Under the pieces are notes generated by a model. It was given only the letters and a program-made list of their open reading frames with translations, did no database searches and was not told where the DNA came from. A program made the translations under genes and the position numbers. A stretch of DNA of 64,000 nt. It comes from Podocnemis expansa. Its lineage: Eukaryota > Chordata > Testudines > Podocnemididae. The stretch spans positions 133,555,764 through 133,619,763 of the forward strand of contig ML681963.1 of assembly GCA_007922195.1 (NCBI GenBank), read 5' to 3'. Each line of letters begins with the position of its first letter. The first letter of the stretch is position 1. Below, in pieces: positions 25,346 through 38,920 of this stretch.

Positions 25346-26910
25346 ACCAGTGAGATAATAATAATACAATTGAAATTGTTTATTTTCCATTCCACTGGGG
25401 AATGTTCATGTATTTTTTAAAATGACAGTCATTCCATCTGGGTGGACAGATTAGAAAAGATGCTGCAATGTATCTTGTAATGAAGGTACCTGAACTATTT
25501 ATAGGTAAATGTAAACACCCATCAGCCCAGACACAGACTTTGATTGGTGCCTTTTCCAGAACACAGATTTTGAAAAATAGTATTAAAGCACGGGAATTGT
25601 TCATTTGAGAACAATTCTGTTCATCAGAGTAAACAGAGCAATGATTTTTCTTGACACACCATTTGCATTTTGGATTCAGCCAACAGTGAACCATTTGAGT
25701 ATTTAGGATCCAATTCTAATGCCAAATTTATCATGCAAAAGTGCAGAGGGTGCAGCAGTTAATGATGGCAAACTACAGACATGGGAGGGCTGATTTTCTT
25801 TACAGAGGAGGCTGTTGTGGATCATTAAGTGCTTTACAAACACACATGTACACACACCTTTAAGAAAAAAGAGGAAGGAATTGTAGGAATTGGTGATTGA
25901 GTGTGAAGTACTCAAACGATCTTCAGTGAAATGCAGACTATGTACCCTGATGATCATCTGGAGAGGGTTTCTCATTTTCAGCCCAAGTCCTTCCAAAATG
26001 TAAGTTATAGGAAGTTGTGCAGTCAGTTGTATGTGTACAATGTGTAGTGGCCAGATGGAGCACTGTTCTACCATGCAAAGAAAGATTCTAACTAATTCCC
26101 ACATAAGTGAACCTCAGTGAATTAAGCAATCCACATGTGACTGTAAAAATATAAAGATCAATGGACAAGTTTAATGAAGAAGAAGTGGACCATGATGGAG
26201 AATCACCAAGTGCCTCGTTTGCTAAATCAAAGTTTACCAGGACTGCAGAAAAGGAAGAAAGAGGGACTCAAGTAAAATAGTAGTGGTAGTAGCTGATAAG
26301 TCAAAAGAGAGTACTGAGATGGCCCATGAAAAAGTGGCACTGATTAGACAGCTTGTCTCCTGAGCAAAGTTCATTTTACACACCCCATTTATTTTCCTGT
26401 GTATATTTTAGGACCCCATTTATTTTCCTGTCTGTATTTTAGGAGAGCATTAGTCCCTCCCCTCAAGAAAGGAAGGCTAAAGGAGATCTGCTAACAACTG
26501 AGGTTCAATATGCAAATAGGATCCTATTTGCTCTTTGTAGGGCAAGAGTGAAATCTTTGATGAGCAAAGCTTCTACTGGAAGGAGAGACTGAAATGAAAT
26601 GGCTATATATCAACTGAATGATAAAATCCCAGAGGTGTCCACTGAAGACAGTTGTAACAGCAGTAGTAGCAATTTGTTTTAATACTATAAATGTCTCCTG
26701 CCTGGTGCCACAGCCTTCCACATGGAAACCTCTACAATGTGGATCTTAATGAATGTTGAGACAATCAGCTTTTTTATCTAGAAGAGTCAGTCCTAGACTT
26801 CCCCAGGCTGAAGTGGAAATACAACATGAACATCGGACACCAATTTTACTATTTCTATTTATTTTATATTTATTTATCTGGCTTTTTATCTGGTTTAGCT
26901 TCCTGATCCC
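25346..26910. other. no recognised gene; two adjacent minus-strand frames of 104 and 133 codons
   Basis: Minus-strand frames at 25703-26104 and 25380-25694 lie end to end but in different phases. Neither resembles a family I know, and the hydrophobic stretches are scattered. No start context or splice arrangement convinces me, so I do not call a CDS. A 31-bp direct tandem duplication (ACCCCATTTATTTTCCTG...) occupies 26382-26443. Confidence 0.4.
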
Positions 26911-26913
26911 ATA

Positions 26914-27336
26914 GGCTATGTCTACACTTAGAAGGTTAGTTTGAATTAACTTAATGTAAACTAATTAATTTGAACTAATAATGATCAGTTCGAATTAAGT
27001 TAATTCGAATTAACATGTCAACACTAGGACAGGACTTGCTAGTTTGAATTAGGAGAGGGGCACCATGGGAGGTGTGGCAAGATGGCCCCAAAGTAGGGCT
27101 ATACCCCCACCCAATACATAGAAAGAGGAAGGCACCTTGGGAGGAGGAAGGTACATTGCGTTAATTCGAACTAATAAGTTTGAATGAACCCTTACTTAGA
27201 ATTTAAACCAAGTTTTATAACTTCAAAGTAAGCTTTCATTAATTCAAACTTAGGAATTCCTTAGTTCGAATTAATGAAAGCCAGTGTAGCCATGCATTAA
27301 TTTAATTAGAATTAAATTGTAAGTGTAGACATATCC
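26914..27336. mobile_element. Harbinger-type MITE carrying the transposase-element leader
   Basis: The termini are GGCTATGTCTACACTTA and AAGTGTAGACATATCC, with exact 3-bp duplications ATA at 26911-26913 and 27337-27339. The arms are arrays of AATTCGAATTAA-type palindromes. The middle has GGGGCACCATGGGAGGTG followed by TGGCAAGATGG, nearly identical to 57967-58000 in the 3.4-kb transposase element. It looks like an internal-deletion derivative. Confidence 0.92.
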
Positions 27337-27339
27337 ATA

Positions 27340-30308
27340 GACAGGCCCCAGGGTGAAACTCCCATTGACTTCAACAGGGCCAGGATTTCACCCTGAATGT
27401 TTATCTCCTAATGATTTTGGACAATTAAATTTTTAAGGCTTCTTACAGGACTGCTGCAGGTCTTCTGCACAGGGCTGAATTTTGCCTTTAATTAGCAATG
27501 ATAGGGCCTCTCTGAGTTGCCTCAGAACACTACCTAGTAATTAGTCCTGAAAAACTCAGGCCACTAGCTGACTTGCCAGAGCCTCTTTGTAGGATGCCAC
27601 TGAGCAGGGAGATGTCTCAGGATTTTCTTCACAAGCACCAAAAGCACTTGGTCGCAATGCACTCTAAATCAATCCAAACACTCAGCTCACTGGCCCTGTA
27701 GTCTCTTGCCCCTCTCATTTTCACCCTGGTACACAGGGTTGTAATTAGAATTAACAATATAAAGCGAAGCAAGTTTGTTGAACCAGTTTTGATCCTCTCT
27801 CTCAAAGAAGATCAATTGAGAAATTAAATATGAAATATCCTTTATGATGAGACCAATGGTTTTCATTGGACTGTCTGATTATCTATTACAGTGCAAACAG
27901 TATAAAATTCTTAATACCATGCATTTATTTCAATGTGTTGCAAGCATACACATGTTTTATCAATATTATAGATTTCAATTGTCAGAATATATTAATTTTA
28001 ATGTCAGTTGTATCCACTGAATTCCTGAATTTTGAACTGAATAGCACTGCATACCATCAGGTGCACATTATTCTTATTCCAGAATGAATGGATATGCAAG
28101 CAGTGAGTTGGCTTCAGTTCTCTGTTCTTTTCATCTGAGAAGAGCAACTTTCTTTAAACAAGCCATGTCCCTTAGGTATGTGTTTTAGTAAACACATATT
28201 TAAAGGCAAGACAAGAATAACTACAGTTTTTGCTACTGTTATTACATGTCAAGATCTTACTCTATAGACAGGTCCTTTTATAGCTGGCTGTGATAAATAG
28301 CTAAATCTAGATTTATCCTCCTTTAGCTGGGGGGAATTGCCTTACATCTGTTAAAAGATTATCACCTGATTAGAACATCTGAGATCAGAAACACTTTACA
28401 TCAAGCTCTGGCCCCAACAACCCAAACACTCTGAACTACAGTCAGTGTATAAAGCCAGCATGCTCACACAGAAGAGTTGATAGGTTCTGAATACTTATAT
28501 TTTAAGTGCCTAGAATAGATGACTGGAATTGTGGATTTTAGGGAGGCAGGAGAATGAGAGTGACTGATGAGCTTTTGTGTATGAGAGTGAGTTTCTGTTC
28601 ATTGAAGAATGAAAAGCAGATCCAAGATTCTTTAGAAATGTACTGATTTTCCTGAAGTAAGCTATATGCCTTATGCCTTTTTAATGACTCTGATTTTTTT
28701 CCAGGCAGCTACATTCAACTTAATGTTTACTTGCTACTTGAGGAAATATTTTGTGGGAATAAATTGTTGCTAGGTTATCATGAAATGCATTCTGTCACTA
28801 CCATTACATTCCACAGTTTCATGTGATAAATACAAGTATTTTACAAGGAAAAAATGTGAAATGTATTATTACAATGATAATAAATAAATAAATAGAATAA
28901 TAAAATGATCAGATAAAGGATATTGTGTTCAAAACTGACCCAATTGCAGTATGGTGTATCAAGCTGTGTTTAAGGTACTTATACTGAAGCTAAAGAGAAG
29001 TCTAAAGAAAACATATAGGACTCCAAAACCCTTCCCACTTAATTTTGATGAGGTAGTGGGGGGTGAAAGTGGGTGGTGCAGAGGGATCTAGATTGCAATT
29101 TTATAAATGGCTGTTGTCATTATGATGGGATCAAAATTCCTGTCTTCATTTTGCAGCCTTGTGCTATTTGTAACCAAAATGGAATTGTCTCAATCAATCA
29201 GAGTTCAAAAATGTGGATTGGTTCTTTAAATAAACAATTACTTATAATTGACATATTCTTCTGTACCCTGTATTGGATCTTTTATTTTGAACAGTGACCA
29301 GACTCATTTCACAATAACTTTCCAGTATAGAAATCTTTCTATGCAGGTGAGGGAAATTTTAGCCAGTGGGAGTATGGGGTTTCACATAAATGGTACAATT
29401 ATTGATAGATATTTCTCATGATCATTAAAAAATAACAAGAAAATGATTACATAATTCACTATTGTTTTTTAAATTTTCCATGTGCTCGCAACTAGCATGG
29501 CTGCTTCCATACAAAAGCACGAGGCTCCATTGCTTCAGCTAAAAGACTGGCTCCATTAACTTAGATATTAGCAGCGGAATAAACCCCTTTCATGGTCCAG
29601 TCACTAGGAAGGGAAAAGCACCCAGACTGGTATTAATGTGAGTTGCTTTAACAGTTTGGTATTCAAACTAATTTATGATTTGACTCTTTTCCCTGTGTTC
29701 TTGCTTGAAGCACCAGTCAATCAAATCACAGAATATGGGCCTATGTTCTGGAAAGATAATGTGGTTTATTACACAGGAAGGCTGAGGAAATTTTGTCTCT
29801 TTAAACTATGTTGGGATATTTTTGTAGAAGGTTGTGAAAAATCTGAGACTGCACAGTGATAGATGATAGAAACTACATATTTTAAAGTCAACCGTACGAG
29901 CAATAGGGCTAGCTGAAAATTTTCTGTAATTTTTTTTTCTGATGGAAAATTCAGTTTTTAGTTAAACAAAGATTTTCTCAGAAAGCTTCACTTTCTTAGA
30001 AAATGGCCTGTGTTTCATCGGAAAAGTAAAAACCAAAAGTTTGAAAAGTTATTTTTTTTCATTTTCATATAAATTTTCCATGGGGAGAAGGAAAAATGTT
30101 GCAAGTAGCTCAGCTCAGGAACGCAGCTTCTTGGTTGCCCGAAAAATGTTCTGGAATGGACATACAGGGTGCCATCTCTGCACCCCCTGCTCTTTTCAGA
30201 GAAGGTGAATATATAAGACAAGGTTGGGAATGGGGCCAGGCATTAGTGATGATAGGATTTCCTTTTTTATAAACTCCGGAAATGCAGAGCAGCAGCAGCT
30301 ATTTTAGC
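27340..30308. other. no gene recognised
   Basis: AT-rich. At 27345-27400 CAGGGTGAAACTCCCATTGAC and GGGCCAGGATTTCACCCTG form a small hairpin, an old repeat word. (TAAA)n occurs at 28880-28895. At 29915-30080 GAAAATTTTC and GGAAAATTCAG words mark a dispersed AT-rich element. The 73-codon plus-strand frame at 29638-29859 is unrecognised. Confidence 0.45.
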
Positions 30309-30316
30309 TATAGACT

Positions 30317-30587
30317 CAGGGCCAGTTTGACCGATAGGCAAATGAGGCCCTGGCTCAGGGCATCATTTATTTAGGGGTGGTGTGGGCCAGCCCATGGGGG
30401 GGGGGGGGGCCCAACACTCTCCCCGTGCCTCTGGGCTGGTCTGCTCCACTCCTGAGTTGGCTGTTCCCTGCCCTGGGGGCAGGGTGAGCCAGCCTGGAGT
30501 GGAGGTTGGGTTCAGCCATTCTCCCCCATGGGGAGGTGCAAAACTGCAAGCTAGCTCTGGGTGCCAGAGCCCCTTGAGCCAGCCCTG
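30317..30587. mobile_element. probable hAT MITE, GC-rich
   Basis: The left end is CAGGGCCAGTTTGACC and the right end is GAGCCAGCCCTG, which reads CAGGGCTGGCTC on the other strand. The flanks are TATAGACT (30309-30316) and TGGAGACT (30588-30595), an imperfect 8-bp duplication (6 of 8). The interior is GC-rich with a run of about twelve G near 30398-30410. No transposase; the frames on both strands are composition artefacts. Confidence 0.6.
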
Positions 30588-31702
30588 TGGAGACTGGAAT
30601 AATGGCCCAGAATGACTGTGATATAGCTCTGCAATCTTAACATATGCAGTGGAGACTTCCACTCTGGCAGTGACAGTGTCTGTGCAAAGTCCAGTTATTT
30701 AAGATTTATTGCATGTTTCAGATGTACCTAATTCAGCTGTCAAAGCCATTGGAAACAATAATGAATAAGCTAAAGTAATAGAATTCATGTTCCTAATTCC
30801 TATTTAGTGTTGCTGCAATCTTTATTGTTTTGTTTCCTACAAGATTTTTCTTTTACTGTATCTGCACTTTGATCTTCGACTTAGTTAAAGTTTTTTGGAA
30901 ACGTGATCAAGAACATTTGACTCTGTATGTTATTTCTCATGTTACTTTGCATGGATTATAAGTTAATGGCTGGCATATTTTGAATTCTTTATCATGTTGT
31001 TTGCATCTAATAAGTGAGTCACCTTTTTTTTTTAGTTGGCTTTTAAAAATACTGTGTTTGAACATCCGTCAAGGGATGAAGATTAGCTGAATAGACACAG
31101 GATGCCAGTATATTATATTCTCTGTTATCCTATATACTGTAATTATCTTGATCCTCAAACAACTCTGCGACAGTTACAGCTATGTTCGTAGACTTGTTGT
31201 TACTGCAAATTCAAAAAATTATTTTATTTTGGATTTAAATTAAACTGATTTGTAACAAGGTTTCACATACACCCCACTATGTCTTTTTTAAAAAACACCC
31301 CAATCCGAAGGTGATTAAAAAGCAGTAAAACCAACAGTTTCAAACTCTATTCAAAGGATAAATTCATGAAAAAATCATCTAATTTTAGTGACAGTGTAGG
31401 AAAATAGCAGTCCTTTCCAAACCTAAATTTGTTTAAGGAAACGGATGAACTGCTAAGCAAAATTGGGGAGAATTTAACATCTCAGGTGGGAAAGCAGCCA
31501 GATATCAAGCAGTCATTTCTTTTACCTGTGCCAAGACAAAGTAAATAGATTTGGCATCCCCAGGCCAAGGTTTCAAGGCATTAGTGATGCTGTTACATGC
31601 TGCTGTAGGTTGAATTTTGCAGTAGATTCCATGGCTGCTAGTTCCAGTTCTCCGTGGGAATCAGCTTGAATCTGCATAGTCCTGGAACCACTGGCACAGA
31701 TA
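30588..31702. other. no gene recognised; unique-looking
   Basis: The segment 30680-31030 has few repeat words and could be unique or conserved non-coding DNA. No exon-like frame. Nothing else identifiable. Confidence 0.45.
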
Positions 31703-31715
31703 ACAGGGTATAAGT

Positions 31716-31847
31716 TCCAAAGGGGTAACCGTGTTAGTCTAGTTCAGCAAAACAAGCAAGGAGTCCTGTGGCACTTAAAGACTAACAAATTTACAATAAA
31801 TAAATTTGTTAGTCTTTAAGTGCCACAGGATTCCTTCCTTGTTTTGC
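31716..31847. mobile_element. Penelope-like inverted dimer with 13-bp target duplication
   Basis: The left arm runs antisense: GTTAGTCTAGTTCAGCAAAA, then GGAGTCCTGTGGCACTTAAAGACTAACAAATTT. The right arm is its reverse complement: AAATTTGTTAGTCTTTAAGTGCCACAGGA, then CTTGTTTTGC. The insertion is flanked by perfect 13-bp direct repeats ACAGGGTATAAGT at 31703-31715 and 31848-31860. Confidence 0.85.
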
Positions 31848-31860
31848 ACAGGGTATAAGT

Positions 31861-32395
31861 ATGTTATACAGGCCTAAAATCAATTCCTCAAAATAGTGCC
31901 TACAAGGAAAGGAATAATGGTCAAAAAGGCCACTGCAGCTCTGAGGCTACTGTCACAACTGTTGAGTAGCTTCAGTAAGGGCTTGCAATTTAGGGTGAGG
32001 ATTGTTCTCCTGTGGTGCCCAAACCCACAGAACCACTCCACCCATCAGGCCTGTTTATTATGTCTTACTCAGTTGCCATGGTGACAGGTGTGGTGCAAAT
32101 CAGAAGAGAATGCTGCCAATAGCACAGATGCCTGATGAAAGAGTGCAAATAGCCAAAGTCCACAAGACAGAGCTGTTCTCAGTTTTCATGAAGAATGTGG
32201 AGTCCTGGAAATTCTGCTTTGCTAGTGTCTGGCCTCTCCCAGGAAATGGTGGAGTAGATAATCATCCACTCACTCCTTTAGTATAGAGCTACATGGCAAG
32301 GGGACATGTATCTCTTAAAGATGTTGGTCCATGGTGCCATGACTTGTAGTTTATTATTGCACTGTGCCAGGTTATTCTTTACTCGATATCACTCT
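31861..32395. other. no gene recognised
   Basis: Short frames of 62 and 94 codons overlap at 31896-32286 without recognisable similarity or splice context. Confidence 0.45.
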
Positions 32396-32398
32396 CTT

Positions 32399-32820
32399 GG
32401 TATGTCAACACTTACTGTGGCAGGAAGAGAATATATACAGCACAGCTGATGAGCAGTAAAGATGATGAGGCACTGCAAGTTGAGTAGAGAGTAGTGCCCT
32501 ACATTGGTGAATCCTAGGGAATGTACCCTATATGGGTTCTCTACATGCCCAAGCAGTGGCTCCTATGTGCATCTGGACTTCCATTTTTAGTAGTGTTGTG
32601 TCCTGCTGTCTCCCAGCCTCAGTGAAAGACTCCAGCAGCCAAGAAAGGCTGTGACAGTGTGGGCCAGCAGGCACCAGCAGTTACACTGCTGCCTCCTCAC
32701 AGCTGGAGTCTTTCACTGCCTTGTGTAGCAGCACACCGTAAAGAGTATGGATGGAGCCTGCCTTTCACTACAGCATATTGTTGCACACACACTACATGCT
32801 GCCACAAATGTAGACATGAT
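32399..32820. mobile_element. Harbinger-type MITE with CTT duplication
   Basis: The left terminus GGTATGTCAACACTTACTGTGG pairs loosely with the right terminus CTGCCACAAATGTAGACATGAT. The flanks are exact CTT at 32396-32398 and 32821-32823. The body is mixed-composition sequence without palindrome arrays, so it is a different subfamily from the TCGA-palindrome MITEs. No coding capacity. Confidence 0.65.
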
Positions 32821-33007
32821 CTTTATGCAACATCTTGATGTTGTAGCTAATGTTGTGAAAATACAGTAAAAGAAATTACCCAAAATACTCTTAGACATCA
32901 GGAGTGTGAGGCAATCAACAGCAGCAAAGAAAGTCCAAGTTTGTGTTGACTCCAGATACGTAGTATCTCTTGATGTGTCTGGATCAAGACCAGAGCGCCT
33001 ACTGTTG

Positions 33008-33008
<1 letters not shown>

Positions 33009-33055
<47 letters not shown>

Positions 33056-33065
33056 NNNNNNNNNN

Positions 33066-33112
<47 letters not shown>
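33009..33112. repeat. (CA)n microsatellite with a 10-base assembly gap
   Basis: Uninterrupted CA dinucleotides lie on both sides of ten N (33056-33065). The true length is unknown. The long open frames reading through it (threonine/histidine or cysteine/valine repeats) are artefacts of the repeat. Confidence 0.97.
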
Positions 33113-33115
<3 letters not shown>

Positions 33116-35970
33116 CATCTACTGTTCTGTGAAATGTCCAGTGAGAGATAAAAAGATAATGATGACAGTAAGAGGCAGATCTTAATCTCTTTTAAAGTCA
33201 AGAACAAAAATTCCATTCACCTCTGTGAGGCCAAGATTTGACCTCCATGTCTTTACTTTAAGGTTGATACCCATACAGGATAGTCTGTTTTGTTGTTGTT
33301 GTTGTTGTTGTTTTTGAAGTAGCTGTCCTGGTAACTCTATAATGGTCTTCATTAAACACTGCCAGCTATCCAGTTTTATAGGCTCAGAATATCCAGACTA
33401 TCCCAGGTTTTTGAATCTCAGAGGTGACAGATTGATCTTGCCTTTACAAATTAGTGTAGCTACAACATTGCTTAAACCTGTGAGGCGAACAGTGTTGTTT
33501 CTTTTGTTTAATATAAAATGTATGTTCAGAACAAATCTTGGATCACTGTACAAGATGTTTAAAATGCTGTTATAATTGTATAAAACAAATAACTCTTTCC
33601 CTGCTCTTAAACCTTCAAAATTAAGACATTAAGCCAAAGGCAATCTGCTATTGGTTCAAAAGCCATTATTTGAAAATCCATTATATAGTGGAACAGTCAC
33701 TTATATTTACAGACTAATCTATGGATTGTTTATATACATTTAAGAAATATAAGATTATTCACAGTAAATCAACAAGATCCCTTAAAGGCCTACTACGGTC
33801 AACTATGCATACTCCTATTTAGAGCTTTTTTTGTGTATCAGTTCAGAATTAAAGACCTCAGTCCACGGGCGTATCTGTTTAGTCAGTGGCAGATGTAAAT
33901 ATAAGGCAAAGGCAAGATAATACAATGAAAATTATCTGTTTTTGCACATCTCACACATGTGAAGCAAGGGAGCATACATGCAATACATTCATTGCTTTCC
34001 TAATTTTTCAAGCTAAAATCCTCATAAAGATAAGTTACTATGCAAAAGGATTAGCTGTTTTTTAAAGTAAATACCCATGGTCATTTTTAAGAATTAGAAG
34101 AAAAATCTCAGGAGCCACTCCAACCCATTCGTTGTATGTGAGTCAACAGACACACATACCTAGACCACATTTTCCTCAGGCAAACAGCTGAACATAATTT
34201 CAAAGATCCAAAAACAGTGTTAAAATTTGCACGTGCAAATCCCATTTTCTTAGTGTGCAGATATTAAACTTTTAAAAAAGTGTACGTGCAGCTATAGATT
34301 GAAAAAGCTGGGTGCATAGCCATACAGGCACATGTGCAGAGGCCTGGGGTAGAAAACTTACTTTGTAGTGTCTTTGGAAATTACAAATAAATCGACACAC
34401 TGAATGATTTTTTTTTCATTTGAAAAACAAAGCATTTCTAGCATTATTGTAGTTCAGAAGAAGCTGGGTATAAGAAAAATGAAGCTCATCGCTTAGTGAT
34501 CCTCTAACTATTTGTATATTTCAGAAGTGGTAAGAGAATAAATAAGCACAATATACTGCCACAGACAGTACACTAAATTTCAGAACCAGAGTCCATTATT
34601 CTGGTTCAGCAGCTGTGAACAAGCTTATGTTGCTAGCATTGACAAAATAATAATATGTTAGCTGAGTCACCCAACAAAGTTGTCAGTTTTTTGGAATATT
34701 TATCATAAACTGAAAATAAAGTGTATTTATCCCCACACCAATCTGTTCTGTTTTTATGTTAAACCCTAGAAATAAATTCTATTGATTAGAAGATAGGGAT
34801 AAACCATATTACTGACCCCCTAATCTCAGTAGTGATGGTTTCTTATTTACCACTCTATTATAAAGATCAAATGAATTAAACTAAACCACTTAAAGGGGAT
34901 TATAATTGATAAATAAACATACTCTGAGTATAATTTGTGTAAATTAATGTATCTGATAAAGTATGGAAAAAATTACAACAGTTAAAATGAACCATTTAAC
35001 TTCCAGATTTCAGTAACCGCTGCCTAAACAATTTTTTGCTCTTACCATCTCTCTCAGTAAAGGAATACAAAGTGCATTATGTATCTGTATGGCCACATAT
35101 GTATGTATGCATATGTACTACACTAAGTATTTAAGACGAGTTAATATTTGCAATTCAGCTTCAGAGAGTTCCTAAAAAGTAGGTCTATTTGCATTGCTTC
35201 TGGTTGTGCAGTAGGTGGCAGTAGGTAGTGAAGAATATACAGTGTAAAAAGCCTTTCACATTTTTAGGAGAAAACATTTTTAAATAAATAAGTAAAATAA
35301 ATAAGTGGACAGTCATTCCCTTCTGTGAGTTATGAATTTATCAGATAGGAAGAAATTGTCAAACAAAATATTTGTGAATTGTCATTGTTAAACAAAAGTT
35401 TTAGTAATGTACTAAGAAAATAAATGGATAATAAAGTAGAAAGAAGACAGAAGTACAGTATATATTTATAACGGTATCACCATGCATGTAATGAAATACA
35501 TGGCAGCAAATTAAATCTTAGGAAATGCAGAAGGAAGTTCTGCCTGTTGGCTTCATAAACCTTGAAACTACAGCTAATGCAGTTTATAAGTAGATGCAGA
35601 AAACTTCCATGCTGAATTCCACTTTACCTGCGATTCACTACATACAATTATGAAATCACCTTGAAAATGTTGAAATATAAAACAGTGGGAGGAGAGGACT
35701 AAGAGGAGTTTGGCATATATAAGAAACTCAGGATTAGCTTTGGAAAAAGTCAAAGAAAACCACTTTAGCCATAGTACATTAATTCTTACATTATGCTTGT
35801 CTTAAAAATCCATCCTCTACTGATTTGTATAAAAGGGTTCAGCATGCACAATTTGTCCCAGATTTTCAAAATGGTATACATAGCTAAATAATAAAGATTT
35901 GGTCATGTATCATGTTTTTTCCATTTCTAAATCAGGTAATCAGTAATTAAGAGATGTTATCCGCCTGGTA
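33113..35970. other. no gene recognised; AT-rich
   Basis: (TTG)n at 33291-33312. Otherwise AT-rich sequence of unique appearance with only short frames, including the 77-codon frame at 33342-33575. No repeat termini identified. Confidence 0.5.
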
Positions 35971-35987
35971 CAAACATGAGCAATATA

Positions 35988-36118
35988 GCAAACAAGGAGT
36001 CCTGTAGTGCTTTTAAAACTAACACATTTATTTATCACATGAGGTTTCATGGGAAAAATCCCACTCCTTGTTCATTTTGCTAAACTAGACTAACAAGGCT
36101 ACCCCTTTGGAACTTTTC
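35988..36118. mobile_element. Penelope-like rearranged inverted insertion with 15-bp duplication
   Basis: The antisense tail (AACAAGGAGTCCTGTAGTGC, then AACACATTTATTTATCACATGAG, then AAAAATCCCACTCC) is joined directly to the sense terminal end (TTGTTCATTTTGCTAAACTAG, then ACTAACAAGGCTACCCC). The flanks AACATGAGCAATATA (35973-35987) and AACATGAGCAGTATA (36119-36133) differ at one base, consistent with a target duplication. Confidence 0.8.
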
Positions 36119-36133
36119 AACATGAGCAGTATA

Positions 36134-37108
36134 TTATAGATGGTTATAAGTGTCTCAGTAGAAGTTGCTCTGGATGCTTATAAATCATAGGTGAAATCCT
36201 AGCTAGAGCAGATTGTGAGATGAGACCTTAATTTTGTCCCCCAACCCCCATGCCAAAAAAAGCTAATTTCTTGAAGCCAGAATTTTTCATAGAAATGTTA
36301 CATAGTTGATTTCAACAAATTTCTTGATTAAAAAGAAAAGTTGGAAGCAAATTTTGAAATTGAAGTGCAATTTTAATCGAACCAAACTCAATTCACTTTT
36401 TTTATTTTCAAGTTCAGAAAAATTTCAGTAATTCTATATTTTGTCTTGTTTTTGTTATAAACACGTGGGATTTTTTCCTATCTTGACAATTTTCAATAGG
36501 AAGGATTTCACTCCCATGATTAAAAGCAACCTAGTGACTTGTTGAACTCTATGAAAATAGACAAACCATTTATTTAACATCTATTAATAATTTATTATCC
36601 CTTTATAAACTATTAATAAATGGAATCTTAAGAACAAATAAATAAGGGAGATGATCCTAGAATCAGTAGCACTTTTACATGAGTAGGGACTGCAGAGTTG
36701 TACCCCAAGATAACGATATTTTCATTAAAACCTATATTGTTCATCTAAATTACAATGAAATATTTCTTTCCTTTAAACTGATGATATATGTGATCTTGAC
36801 TCTTTATTGCATTATTTCATTAATTCAGTTTCATGCTGGCATAACTCTAAAGATCTCAGTAAAGTTATACTGGTGTAAAACTGGGGTAACACTGTGGTGT
36901 ATTTCCCATACATTTTGTTGTTCCTTTATATTGAATAAAACCATACTATGTAACAAACATGACTCTTTCTTGCCCTAACAAGAAATTGAATAATAAACAC
37001 CTGTGTAATAAATCTCCAATCACACCAAACATGTATTTCAAAACAAATCAAAGTTCTCATAAAATGATTCCGGTCCTTGTCTTTTCTTACACTTGTTTAC
37101 AGGATTTT

Positions 37109-37140
<32 letters not shown>

Positions 37141-38341
37141 GTTTTTTTAACCTTTGGAAATACTGAATACTTGTTTCCTGATTAAATTTGTTTTACTTCC
37201 TCTTCACATTAAGTAAAAAGGCACCTTTTAGTGAACTGATATATTTTTAGTTTCTATTTGTATGATTTTACCCTTGACATTACCCTACTACAAATCTTAG
37301 AATGAACACCTTTGCCCTAAGTAATTTTATTCATTTTCATTCCACATTTTTCGAGAGCTAAGATCTTGAAACCAGCAAACATATTCACAGCTGATTTTAA
37401 AAACCCTTCCAACATTTGAACATTTTTTTTCACTTTTAGCTGCAACAGTGATTAGCCTAACCAGTGCAGATTAGGAGCCAAATTTTGCCTCAAGGGGTAA
37501 CTCCACTGACTTCAAGGATAAATCTCTAAGGATGAATTTGACATGGAGTTTTGCTTTTTCAAATTGGATATCTGTTTCAACTTCCAAAATAAGCATCTAA
37601 AGATCTGATCCCACTCTCACTGAGGTCAGTAAAAAGATTCCTGCTGACTTCAATAGGCATTGCATCAGGCCCCAAATCAGCAAACGCAGTACAAATGTAA
37701 CACCAGTCAATAATGTTACAAGTAGCTTGAGAAAAAAGCAGTTCTGTTGTATTGGATAAATATTCTTTCAGTGAAAACTTACTAAATTCAACCTGTATTA
37801 ATAAAATCATTCCAATATATAGTCTATTTGCCTGTCTCATGAATACTTGAAAGCCACTGAAACTGATAGCCTGTTACCTTTGTAATCAACTGCAGGATGT
37901 CACTGCACTTGTTGTGATACACCTCTCTTTTCTAGATGTGTAGTTTGGAAATGTTGCCATGGTGCCTCCTGAGGGCTACGGTCTGGATGTCTCCTGCCCC
38001 CATTCTCTGTATGAGCAGGAATGTTCAACCAGACTCCACCTCCCATGAATTCCATGAATCACCTCAGCAAGAGGAGAGCAGTAGTCTGGCAATGCAGCCT
38101 AGTTACATAAAAGAGAGCAAAAGCATTATAGGCACTCGAATGAGAATTCCCATGAAAACAGCATGGTGGTGTTTCCCAATAGGAAAGTTCAGTTTTAGCC
38201 TATAATTGCTTGATTTCCCTTTATTTTCACAAAAATTAGAAATTTTCTGAAGAAAAAAGAAATCCAGCCAGCTCTAAGTGCTGCAAATATGTCACAGTAT
38301 CCTAATGTTCAGATATACATAGCAATAGCCACTGAAATGAT

Positions 38342-38373
<32 letters not shown>

Positions 38374-38917
38374 GTAGAGGGAACTGTATTGCAATCATTC
38401 TGTAGCATGCTCTTTTTTGTAGTAGAAGGAGTTGCATTGCAATCAATGTGTAGGAATGGGAGGGTTCGATAGACTTCAGTGGAATTTAAGAGAGGGGCAT
38501 TCATCCAGTATCTCATAGGAAGAGATTATTTGAGACTTCACTCTTTAGTTTACACTTTTCACTGCATTAGCTTCTAGAAGTTTCTTGCGTATGAACACTG
38601 AACTGGGGAGGAAAAGTTTGTCATATCTGTTCATTTTCACAGCACTTCGAATCTCACATGTTCAAAAAATCATGAGCATGGCTTAAAAATCATAAGATTA
38701 AAAAAAATCAGGCTTTTTTTCATCTGTCTTCTGGCTGTTGAGCCTTTGGGGGCCACGCTTGAAAGATTTTCTCTGCAGCCATGAGGGCTAGAATCTTCCT
38801 GCTACTTGATTTCAGATAGCTTTCTCCCTCTGTTTAAAATGTAATTAGAATATGGGACATATTTCTTATCATCACTAGTACATGTCAGTTTATCCCTCTA
38901 ATTAATAAAAATGACGC
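36134..38917. other. no gene recognised; simple repeats
   Basis: AT-rich dispersed sequence with AGAATTTTTCATAGAAATG words at 36260-36480. A (GTTTT)n run is at 37111-37148 and (GT)n at 38345-38373. At 36830-36890 and 37468-37690 short words such as CCACTGACTTCAAGG and GACTTCAATAGGCATTGCATC are common old reptile/bird repeat remnants. Confidence 0.45.
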
Positions 38918-38920
38918 ATA

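Noticed and set aside
32713..33216. 167-codon minus-strand open frame
   Set aside because: Reads through the (CA)n microsatellite and ten N; cysteine-valine repeats are an artefact.
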